From: Hormiphora californensis
Lineage: Eukaryota > Ctenophora > Tentaculata > Cydippida > Pleurobrachiidae
DNA length: 64,000 nucleotides
Assembly (NCBI GenBank): GCA_020137815.1
Contig: CM035356.1
Location: 6,503,082 to 6,567,081 of the forward strand
Direction of reading: 5' to 3'
Shown: positions 13,002-23,161 of the stretch, piece after piece
Position numbering within the stretch: the stretch's first letter is position 1
Layout of the letters: each line of letters begins with the position of its first letter
The notes under the pieces: model-generated
Seen by the model: only the letters and a program-made list of their open reading frames with translations
Told to the model about the DNA's origin: nothing
Databases searched by the model: none
Translations under genes and position numbers: made by a program

Positions 13002-14917
13002 ATGGCTTTAAACTGGATTAAAGACGTCTTCACGGACCAGAGAATCCTCTCAGCCACCGGTAATCACTGCCACCTGCCTTTCAAGTTGTGTTTGATCTAG
13101 CTCTTTTTTTTAAAAAAACATGTTTTTCAACTTGAATTATTTTCAAATGTACTGTCTTTCCCAGTTTGTGGAGCTGCTATTGGTGCCAGCGTTGTGTATA
13201 CCCTCACCAAGCCCGAGAAGAAACGTGGCGGATCAAATGAGAACAGTAAATGGGATAAGAAGCCCCTTCGGGACTACTGCATCAAACACACCAACATTAT
13301 CGAACCGAAACCCCTGGTCCTCCTCCGGCAGAAAACTGCTGTACATGAGCGAGGGATCATGGAGTCGACACATGATGTAGGACAACTTCTAGTGTTACTA
13401 ATGAGAATGACCAACGCTAAAAATGTTCTCGAGGTTGGAACGTTCACTGGTAAGTTTATAATAGAAACTGTATTTGGTCTACTGCATTAAGTCTACTATA
13501 TATGTCAGTTATAAGTCACTAGTATGAGTTACCATTTACGACCTTTTGTCAACCAATATGTCAAGATAGGATGAGAGAACCGCTATGAATGGCAATTGCT
13601 CTTCGAACCAATCGAGAGTACTTGTCTATTTAGTCGGTATATAAATCCATTTTGTTGTTGTTGTTGTTGTTTTATTTGTTATTCGTTCGCTGGTAAATTT
13701 ATTGTTGACATCTCAAATCTCAACTCCAACCCATTTTTTCAGGTGTTGCTCTTCTCAAGATGGCATATGAACTGCCTAAGGATGGAAAAGCTTACGCTAT
13801 GGATGTCAGTGACGAATACTGTAATGTTGGAAAACCGTTCATGGAAATGGCTGGATTAAGGGACCAGGTCAGTAATTGCCTAGCTAGACTGTGTTTCGGG
13901 CAGGGTTAGAACATAACACGTCAGTAATTGATATATTTCTAGATTTCTATACTTTGAGTCTTATTCCACTTTTCAAGTTAAAGATTGTATTCCACTGTAA
14001 CATTAGCTTTATTCAGATTGAGTATATCATTGGGCCTGCCGTGGATTCCCTAGCCGCCCTCTCCGCTAAGGGCCTCAATGGAACTATCGATGTCATCTTC
14101 ATTGACGCTGACAAGGTATCAGTAACCAATCATATATGATCATGCATAACAATTGTTTCAACAAATGTGGGGCTTGTCGCCCAGATGTGTATTTACAGAA
14201 CTTGACTCATACAATTCACTGTCACCCTCAATAAATAGTTGATGATCATGCAACACCAGCAATTCAGAAACTGTTGTTTATCAAGATCTGTATACACTCA
14301 AACCCCGATTTATTTACCCTAAACCTCGGGAGACTAATATGTATCTCAACTGCATATTGATTCAATAACTAACCCCCCTCCCCCCAGGGAAACTACCCCA
14401 ACTACTTGAAGGCATGCCTGGAACTCCTCACACCTGGAGGTTGCATTGTTTTTGATAATTCAACCTTCGCAGGGAGGGTCCTCCTCCCCGAGCTAAAGGT
14501 ATTGTTGTCCAGCTTGATATACGAGTCTCATAATAATGATAATATCAATTGTCCATATACTCCATATATAATTTACTTTTTCTTTTATGCCGGGAAGCAA
14601 GTTTTTTTTTGGGTTCATAAGTTTCCGTTCTAGTAGTACATACTGTACTTGGGGGGGGGGGGGGGGGGGTCGCGGAGAATGATGTTTGACACGGGTAGTA
14701 AAAAGTCGTGGTTTCAAGCTTTCACCTTGTGGCTTCATTCAGGAACTCGAATTAATTTGTTTAAAGTATCAACTACATATATTTACACCTCCCCCTTCAG
14801 GAGCCGTGTAATCACATTGACACAGTAAACAAGACGGCCATGACACTACCAGGGGTAACCTCCCTACTGCTGGATATCGGGGATGGGTGCCTTGTCATCA
14901 GGAAAGATATGAAGTAG
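13002..14917 (+). CDS. COMTD1: COMTD1-like catechol O-methyltransferase-domain protein
   Basis: Six exons: 13002-13059, 13165-13449, 13743-13867, 14017-14115, 14388-14498, 14801-14917; 264 residues, close to the human COMTD1 length. Features in order: a short N-terminal hydrophobic segment (GAAIGASVVYTL) that could anchor or target the protein; the SAM-binding motif NVLEVGTFTG; and the metal and substrate loop IDVIFIDADK followed by FDN, as in Mg2+-dependent caffeoyl-CoA/COMT-type methyltransferases. Predicted reaction: SAM-dependent methylation of a catechol-like hydroxyl; the true substrate is unknown. The start is the only in-frame ATG of exon 1, preceded by AAAA. A copy of MITE family 2 begins 28 bases after the stop, probably inside the 3' UTR. 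Confidence 0.9.
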
Positions 14918-15472
14918 ATAACACGGAGTAACAAGGATGTGTAGCAGGAACCTGATTGGCTGATAACCAGTCACGTGACCTAAATAACGAGTTCTGATTG
15001 GCTGTTTACTTGTGTCGGTCGGTTCCTGATAACACATCACAAGGATGTGTAGATAACACACGAGAGTGAGATATGTTTTGGTATCACAAAATATTGTGGT
15101 TCTGTATAATTATGACTGATCTATAATTTATAGCTTTGTTCTTTATCATGTATACAGTTACTTTTAACTACTTTTAAATTTGTCGGGTTGAGTCAGCAAT
15201 TTTTAGAGTTTTATGTTTGACATATGTTGGTGTATCGATTATTATCTAGTATGGAGTATCGATTATTATTTACTAGTATCTAGCTTAATTTCAATAACTT
15301 CAATAATTTATCAGCTTTAACTTCAAAAGAAATATAATTTACCCGCCTATATAATGTGTCTAATATACAAATTACACAAGAACACCTCTTACACACACAC
15401 TAGTACATCCTCTAATCCCCAATTAACCCTCTGCAAGAGCTCTCTAACACTAGCTCCTTATTAATAGAGATT
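14918..15472. other. Intergenic between COMTD1-like and THAP genes
   Basis: Contains MITE family 2 copy A and then AT-rich sequence with repeated TGGTGTATCGATTATT / TGGAGTATCGATTATT words near 15230-15270. No coding exon seen. The promoter of the THAP gene should be near its right end. Confidence 0.55.
14945..15028. mobile_element. MITE family 2 copy A (internally deleted)
   Basis: Begins CAGGAAC and ends TCGGTCGGTTCCTG. It carries GATTGGCTGATAACCAGTCA and CACGTGACCTAAATAACGAG, shared with 28158-28266 and 58998-59106. About 25 bases next to the left end are missing compared with those copies. Confidence 0.8.
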
Positions 15473-16688
15473 ATGTCGGGGACGGTGTGGCCAGACTGGT
15501 GTGCTATACCTACATGCATGGCCATGTTCTACCGACAGCGCGGAAATGGATCTAAACTAAAACGGCCCTTTAGGGTGCTAGTTAATGTTCCCACAGATCG
15601 GAAAGTGATGAAGAAATGGAAGAAGATTTGTGATTGGGATGGTTATCTGAGGTTCCATGACCACGAGGGACCACTTCGCGTCTGTTCTGATCATTTCAAG
15701 TAAGCTTCTAGCACTTCTTGTATGTTCTGATCATTTCAAGTAAGCTTCTAGCACTTTGATTAAATAACTTCAAGTATTTACCGACCATTCACAACGTTTT
15801 TCAAACCCCTTTCCCTCATCGTTATCTCTATCTGGTTGTTTCTCCTGCTAATTTAAACCACATTTCTCGACCCTGTTTCACCGCACACAAATGTAAAGGA
15901 GTGTTAGAGCATAACAAGCTAAACCACACTTCTCTCAGGATAAGTCAGTTCAACAAAGAATTCATCCAAGAAGCATACGAGTTTATACGGGCGGTATACC
16001 ATGAATGCGAGGGGTTGCCATATGAATTAATTTTTAGTATACTGAGGGATCAACCATATATTTTTAATGAGAGGATCGTTAAAGATGATGCTCTACCCAC
16101 CCTCCTTTTGGGGTCATGGGACCGCGAGAAATTGAAGAAAGGTACATTTCACCCGTATGCCTTTGCAAAAAGGCATAGTGGTTTAGAAATCTGTAACGGA
16201 CATAGTGATTATGAACTATTAACCAATTGATCTAACTAATTGCTCTCTCTCCCTCTCTCTCTCTCTCTCTCCCTTTAGAGCCGCTGACTAAAGATCAAAT
16301 CTGTGAGTTGGACAGAGAAGAGCTGGAAGAGTGTGGATTGGGTGAATTCACCAAGGAATGGTTTCCAGGAGTTCCCGGTAATAAATTATGTAGGGGCTCT
16401 GGTGTTTTTTGGTAAAACAAATCTATCTGCAGATTGGAGATTGCCGATGGGTCAATTAATGAAATCACATCTAATATTTCTGATACCTGATCCCCCCTCC
16501 CAGATTCTGACGAAGAAAGAGAGAATTATAGTGAAAGTGAAGATGAAAGTGAAGATGAAGACGAAAATGAAAGCGAAAGTGAAAGTGAAAGTAAAACTAA
16601 AACTAAAGGTGAAGGTGATGATGATGGTTGGGTTACAGACAGTGATGGTTGGGTAACGGACAAAGAAAATGAAGACGAGGCTGATTAG
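15473..16688 (+). CDS. THAP-type zinc-finger protein with acidic C-terminus
   Basis: Exons 15473-15699, 15939-16141, 16279-16377, 16504-16688; phases agree, 237 residues. The N-terminus is a C2CH THAP-like finger: C10-x4-C15, then a 55-residue span containing RPFRV, VP and the KKWKK tryptophan, then C71-S-D-H74-F. The span is slightly longer than typical. Exon 2 encodes a helical, non-repetitive segment. Exon 3 contains TKDQICELDREELEECG, and exon 4 is an acidic Ser/Glu tail with two DGWVTD motifs. Expected role: a nuclear sequence-specific DNA-binding protein; targets unknown. The end of exon 1 with its donor is tandemly duplicated (15683-15757). The next gene has a related but degenerate N-terminus. 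Confidence 0.75.
15683..15757 (+). repeat. Tandem duplication of an exon end plus its 5' splice site
   Basis: TGTTCTGATCATTTCAAGTA plus AGCTTCTAGCACTT occurs twice, 40 bases apart. Both copies carry the CSDHFK coding end and a GTAAGC donor. The first donor (15700) keeps the THAP frame to exon 2; using the second would add about 40 nt and shift the frame. Confidence 0.9.
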
Positions 16689-17030
16689 AAACGGACAATT
16701 TTTAACAAACAACAATTTTTATCAGTTTTTAACACCCATTTTTAAATCTTAACTTTTAATCAACATATCTTTTAACCATCATTTTTATTTTCTATTAACC
16801 AACTTATTCGTACAGTACACTATTACATACTAATTTATTTTAAATTATCATTTAACAGAATCTTGTTTCAATGGTTTGGAAATAGAGATTATCCCATTAT
16901 TCCAAAGTGCAACTCTTCCAGCAACTCCCTCTGACTAGTTTCATTCTAAAGTGTCACACTCTCCCTATCGCTATAGCTAGTTTTGTTCTAAAGTGTCACA
17001 CTCTCCCTCTCGATATAGCGTGTATACTGT
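16689..17030. other. Short intergenic gap between the two THAP-like genes
   Basis: 342 bases, AT-rich, with two near copies of CTAAAGTGTCACACTCTCCC (about 16947 and 16988) just before the next ATG. These could be promoter elements or a small tandem duplication. No coding exon seen. Confidence 0.5.
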
Positions 17031-20000
17031 ATGCCCAAGACCAGCACTCCAAAATGGGTATGTTGCTTGGTGGGGTGCAAGGAGAACAGGGGTAGACCTT
17101 TGGACTGGAAAGAGAGGGAATCACATCGCACACTTCACAGGTACTGCAGTCAGACTCCGATTTACCGGGCAAAACCTCGCTCCCGCGAGCATCCCGGTAA
17201 ATCTGGGGTTCGAATTTCGACCCCACTCCGACTGATAGTTGAATTTGACGACAACCGGTTAATAATATTTTTCCCTGACTGACAAAGCTCCTCGATATTT
17301 TCAGGAATTCTGGGTTGCCCGAAGATGGATTTATTAGATACCACGGTCACAACCAAGTACCCGCCCGGAAGAGTCCATCTAGCCATCCTGCAATGATATT
17401 ATCGTCCAGTTTAGAGGATTTCGAGAATTCTCCCATTGCTTCTCAAACTATTCAGCGGAGTAACCAACGGCAACCACCTCAACTACTCCTTCATAAAAAC
17501 AGTAATCCCCCATGGCGGACCTATCAAGAAAGATCTCTAAATCACATACGATCTACACCGAGAAGCTCTCAAGATGATGCGATAGATGTCGAGAGTACTC
17601 TTTCTGCTGTTTCTTTAGTCCCTGCCTCTCCCCTTGGACATCCGTTCCCCGGTCTACCTTCTTTTAATACCTCCTCAATCCCACCTGTTCTACCTACCAC
17701 CATCATGGACTCTGCTACCAAGACACCCATCCCCACTACTACAGAGCCACAAGGTGATCCAACCAATCATTTAGTACCGTACACAGCTCCAATTCTGGAG
17801 TCCTTTTCTGGTGTATGGGGAAGTGAATCTCCTACTAATGAGGAGAGGAATCCTAATCAGAACCCTGAGTTTGCGAGGTTGGAAGAAGCACTTCGAAAGA
17901 TAAAAGAAAGAGGTAAAATCCAAACAAGTTTCAAAGTCAATTATTTTCCTAGTTGTACTAGGTGAACCGGTCAAATTCCTGTCCAATTCACCAGTGTTAT
18001 ATACGTTTCAGGTACCAATAAGGGGAGGAATTATAGTCGTTCTATAAAACAAACGGATATCGAACAGGCGAGGCACGAACTAATGCTAGCGTGTGAAACA
18101 ACTGCTGACCTTGAGAGTCTTCCCCCACCATTTTACTGGAAGGTAAGAAACATTGGGGGCCGTGGGGGGGGGGGGGGGGGGCGGTGGTTCAACCTAAAAA
18201 TTTCGATTTCGATCTGCCAAAATCAGAGTATCGATCGAAAATTTTCGAACTACATTTACAATTTCGAAAAATTTCCAATTAAATTGCCATGAATTTCGAA
18301 TAATTACGATTTACCAAAAAGTGAGTATCGATCGAATTTTTAGGGCTGAACCCCTCCCCCCCCCCCCATCATTTAGTTATTGCACCAGCTACCTATAAAC
18401 ATGATAAAGCTGAAAAACAATATACCATCTTCTAAGCCTCTGAGTACCTCATTTCTTCCAGGTCGGCCCCGGGGACACTCAAAACGTCTTCATTTCCTGT
18501 ACCATATGTCCTGACCGTTTAAAGAAGGTTAAGATCCCAGTGAACTCTCGGCATCAAGGACTCCGGTTGGGGTCGTGGTCAGCTACCATTCAACATTTAT
18601 CTAGACATGCCTCGAAGGAGAGATCGAAACATATGGATCGCGCAAGGCTGATTGAAGCTGATCAAAGGTAACTGATATTTCTAATAATTGCAGCCTCTCC
18701 AGTCTCCAACTTTTCTAAAAAGTTTCAAACTAAACATTGCAATTTTTATCTGACTATTTTCACAGGTGTGGGGAGGAGGACCAGGAAGGAGAGTCCAGGA
18801 ATACTGGCTCAGACACAACACAAGAAAACCTAACACCAGAGTTGATAGACCTGCGAAATGATGTTGGCCCTGCTGGCGAGGATCAGGACAATGTTCCTGT
18901 GAACTCTCCATCTGTTCCTGTGAACTCTCAATCTGTTCCAGTGAACTCTCCATCTGTTCCTGTGAACTCTCCATCTGTTCCTGTGAACTCTCCATATGTT
19001 CCTGTGAACTCTCCATCTGTTCCTGTGAACTCTCTATCTGTTCCTGTGAACTCTCCATCTGTTCCTGTGAACTCTCCATCTGTTCCTGTGAACTCTCCAT
19101 CTGTTCCTGTAAACTCTCCATCTGTTCCTGTGAACTCTCCATCTGTTCCTGTGAACTCTCCATCAGTTCCTGTGAACTCTCCATCTGTTCCTGTGAACTC
19201 TCCATCTGTTCCTGTAAACTCTCCATCTGTTCTTGTGAACTCTCCATCTGTTCCTGTGAACTCTCCATCTGTTCCTGTGAACTCTCCATCTGTTCCTGTG
19301 AACTCTCCATCTGTTCCTGTGAACTCTCCATCTGTTCCTGTGAACTCTCCATCTGTTCCTGTGAACTCTCCCCCTGTGAACTCTCCATCTGTTCCTGTGA
19401 ACTCTCCATATGTTCCTGTGAACTCTCCATCTGTTCCTGTGAACTCTCTATCTGTTCCTGTGAACTCTCCATCTGTTCCTGTGAACTCTCCATCTGTTCC
19501 TGTGAACTCTCCATCTGTTCCTGTAAACTCTCCATCTGTTCCTGTGAACTCTCCATCTGTGAACTCTCCATCTGTTCCTGTGAACTCTCCATCTGTTCCT
19601 GTGAACACTCCGGCTGTAGCTGTCCCGGCTGTAAACCCTCCAGCTCCCTCTACAGTTAACCCTCCAGTTATTACAGTTAACCCTCCACTGATCGAGATTG
19701 AGGATGATGATATTCAGATACTGGATCTCAAAACAGAGCCAATTGTCGTTCCAATAGACATAGAACCTAATCAGGGGGAGTCCCGAGCGAGAAAGATGCT
19801 CTCAGCAAGAAAGAACACGGCGACATCAAAACCCATAGGTTTTTATACTGGAATTCCGAGGGCAGCGACGAAGCAAGCTCCGACGCACTATAGTGATTCT
19901 TCTTCTTCTTCAAGTGACTCAAGTCCAGAGAAAACTCAGAATCTAAAAACCCACAGCCCTCCGACTACTGGAAGATTGTTCAACGGAGCATCAGCAATAA

Positions 20001-22482
20001 TGACACAAATTAGCTCCATCTTACAATCTAAACAGCCCACGGAACGAGCCTCGGGTATCACCCCACCATCAGAAACTCGACCATCATCCGCACAACATGT
20101 TGTAACTGATTCCTCAAGACAGAACAACACAGGGTATTCGCAACATGGTGATTCATCAAGACAGAACAACACAGGGTATTCGCAACATGGTGATTCATCA
20201 AGTCAGAACAACCCAGGGTCTTCGCAACATGGTGATTCATCAAGTCAGGGAAACCCAGGGTCTTCGCAACATTCATCAAATAGGAAGGATGTATGTGACC
20301 CTTGTCAAACTGCAGCACCGTTAAAAGGCGACATAGAGTTACTCATCCGAAGTTCTCTCAACTGCTCAACTCAATTGGGTGATATGAACAAGGCGATGGG
20401 TGATGTGAGGCAGGACGTGGTGAATTTGAGTCGAGAAGTAAAGGAAGAGAGGCAGGAGTTGAGAGAAGAAGTGAGACAAATTGTATTGACTCATGGTGAT
20501 CGGATGAATGGTGTGATGGATCGAATGGGTAGTGAGATTGGGTGTCAGAGACGCGAGATACTCGAGAAAATGGAAAATGAAATCGGAAGTTTGAAGCAAG
20601 ATACTTTGGGTGCTTTAAGTGAGCTGAGGGAGCTAATATCTAGCATTGCTGTGAATCAAGCAGTTTCTACCAATAAAGTGTTTACTAGTACCGAGCAGCA
20701 GACTGAAGTAGCTGGGGTAGTATCTACTGAAGTGCAGACTGATCGAATACCCAATAGTACTACTACCACAACTGGGACACAATCGGAGAGTACAATGGTA
20801 ACAACTGGGACACAATCGGAGAGTAAAATGGTATTGAGCACTCTACAACAGACAGAGGATCAAACTGCGTTAGTTCATACCGGTGTACAAGTGGAAACTG
20901 TTGTGACAACAACATCCTCATCTGTCCAAACTGCGAGAGTAACTGTGTTGTCAGTTAACCTTGACTCGTCTGATTCTGATTCCTCGTTATCTGATTCAGA
21001 ATCAGAGGACGGAGAGACTTGTAGTGAGTCAAGAAGAGAAACGGGAGAAAAGAAGGTACAACTGGGGAAGAAAAGGAAGATTGGGCGGCCAAGCAATTCG
21101 AATAGTAAGAAGTCTAAGATAGACATTCCTGCCTCATCGCCAATGGGAATTTTAGTAGAGGACGCTGTGGAACATGTTCTGGGAACAGCTGAGTCGGTTA
21201 CTGATGATACAGATATCTTGTACGTTCCATCAGATGAGAGTACTACTGATTCCTCCTGTTCTTCTGAAGCTTCCAGCTCTGAAGAGGAACCTACGGTCTT
21301 TCCATCAGATACTGGTACGGTGGTTCCATCTGATGCTGTTATCACCAAGAATGAGAGTTCCTTGTTACAACACCCCTTCAAGAATGAGAGTTCCTTGTTA
21401 CAACAGTCCTCCGCAATTCAAGATGTCTCCTCGTTAGAACACCCCTCCAATATTCAAGATGTCTCCTCATCGGACGTGGAGGTGTTGGGCTCAGAACCAG
21501 ATGACGAAGATGGTGATATTAGAGGTGAAGCAGTGTACAATAACAAGTCAGGCTTCATGATAGCTATAAGGGATCCTCCTGTTTCTAAAGATGTCCCAGT
21601 GAATAACAGCCCTAATGTTGCGGAGGAAGGTTCTACAATTGATGGTTCAACCATGGGTTCAAACCAGCCCACTACTTCCAATTATATGTCAAACCAGGCC
21701 ACTACATCCTCCACGACAGTGTCAAACCAGGCCACTACATCCTCCACGACAGTGTCAAACCAGCCCACTACAACGGCAGGTTCATCATCTCATAATGCTA
21801 TACTACTACCCACTTCATCTCATAAGACAGATGCGTCCTACTTCGGGAAGTATGATCCTTGGAAATTTGACTGGTCGCTAAAAGAGGAAATGATTCGATC
21901 ACACGCTGGCCTTCCACTTACGAAGTTCCTTAGGTAAGCTTAAATTTCAATTGAGAATTATTATCGGTTGATTAGATCGATGAACTCCGTCTCCCCTGCT
22001 GGAAGGAGACAGCTAAACTTATTCTCTTTCATTTCTCGATTGTTATTTTTACAATTCAATATTTTTCAGGGCCGTATTTCTTGCCTACTTCAAAAAAGGG
22101 GAGTGGTCGACGAGGACCCTTGCATATAAATCCAACTGTCGATTCCCCCCTACTCACCAGTTTCTTGACCAAACCATCACGGATTCTATTATTGTGGCTA
22201 TAAGTGAGAATTTCAACGTATCTACTGACACAGCTAGGTAAGAAAACATTTAATTGTAAAATGCTAGCTCACATAACGACTTGAGTCGCTTGAGTCCGTG
22301 CTCTGCAGAGAAAGAAAGAATGAACAATTCAAATAACTACACTATTGCCGTCCGCTGTCATTACCACCCAACTGTCTTCTTTCAGATCCAAGATGGTCGT
22401 TCTAATAGCAAACCTGAAACAATCCTTAAAGAGAGCCTCCAAGTCCAACTCCTGGAGGAAACTGTGGAGAGAAACTCAATGA
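17031..22482 (+). CDS. Large nuclear protein: degenerate THAP-like start, BED-like finger, PVNSPSV heptads, coiled coil, BEN-like end
   Basis: Exons 17031-17140, 17305-17912, 18012-18142, 18462-18667, 18766-21933, 22070-22237, 22386-22482; phases agree, 1,495 residues. The start (KWVCCLVGCKENRG...LHR) looks like the first half of a THAP finger, but the terminal CxxH is absent; DGFIRYHGH instead parallels DGYLRFHDH of the preceding gene. Residues about 296-340 form a BED-like finger (C296-x2-C299...H328-x3-H332). Heptads PVNSPSV span about residues 395-633. Ser/Asp-rich tracts and a coiled coil (about 873-985) follow, with a basic patch (KKRKIGRPSNSNSKK) that could be a nuclear signal. The last about 85 residues (LRAVFLAYF, LDQTITDSI, ISENF) resemble a BEN domain. 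Inference: a chromatin or DNA-binding regulator, possibly partly transposon-derived. The BEN and THAP labels are tentative. Confidence 0.7.
17147..17215. mobile_element. MITE family 1 fragment inside a 164-bp intron
   Basis: CAGTCAGACTCCGATTTACC followed by GGGCAAAACC and, in complement, CATCCCGGTAAATCTGG: the ends of the 6348-6504 family without its middle. It makes up nearly half of intron 1 (17141-17304). Confidence 0.65.
18895..19608 (+). repeat. 21-bp coding minisatellite (PVNSPSV), about 34 copies
   Basis: Unit TCTGTTCCTGTGAACTCTCC with an in-frame 21-bp period. A few copies are altered (SPYV, SLSV, SPPVNS, SPSVNS). A block of variants (…SPYV…SLSV…) occurs twice, about 420 bp apart, showing block duplication. 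The unit has no stop in several frames, which creates long spurious reading frames on the other strand. Confidence 0.95.
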
Positions 22483-23161
22483 GTAATATGGACCATGTGT
22501 GGGGAGTTGGTTAGTTAGCTTTGGGTAGTCCCCAGCCATTCGCATCGCAGAATTCGCCCTTCTTTTGTGCAGAATTCTGCCTAAATTTCACCGAATTCTG
22601 GGTGTAATTAGCTGTGAGCAGCTGAGTGTGATAGACCGTAACACATTTTTAATTATTAGACAGGCGATGGAAAAGTCAATCATAATGTCCGATTAGCCAC
22701 TTTTTACAATGTTCGTTTTTTAAAGTTGTTTTTAATGTTTTATAATTGCTAACAGGGTCATGAAAACTTATTTTATACGAGCTAAATTATTAACAAGTCA
22801 GCAATTACAATTATTAACAAATTATTTATACTTTCAATTATTTCTAATTTATTTCTAACTTATATTTAAAATGCGTTGCTGTATCACTGTTTATTCACCC
22901 CCGATACCCGCCCAAAATTCCCTTCCTAAATTTAAGGTTGACATGAAACATACCTGATTCTTGAAACTTTTTGACTACCCTCATTCTGTAGCATACTAAC
23001 TATATCTAATCCCCCCTAATTCTACATAGAACGGTTTGGACATACTGCCCCACCCGCCCCCCACTCTGTAGAATGCTCGTATCTAACTCCCATTCCCCAC
23101 ACGTGATCTAGACCTAACCTCCACTCTCATTCTATATAGCACGTAATCTAAGTGGCACACA
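22483..23161. other. Intergenic between the BEN-like and chromodomain/zinc-finger genes
   Basis: AT-rich without coding exons. At 22980-23150 loosely repeated CATTCTGTAG/ATCTAA words form a weak decayed array just before the next ATG. GAATTC-rich words near 22551-22595 show no wider structure. Confidence 0.5.

Noticed and set aside
18681-19608. Two long minus-strand open frames (303 and 226 codons of MESSQEQ and GEFTGTD repeats)
   Set aside because: They are by-products of a 21-bp repeat without stops in several frames. The plus frame is joined by phase-matched exons on both sides and continues into non-repetitive coding sequence.
22551-22600. GAATTCGCCCTT, identical to a common TA-cloning vector junction
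   Set aside because: Only 12 bases match, no vector polylinker follows, and the flanking sequence is AT-rich genomic-looking DNA; treated as coincidence.
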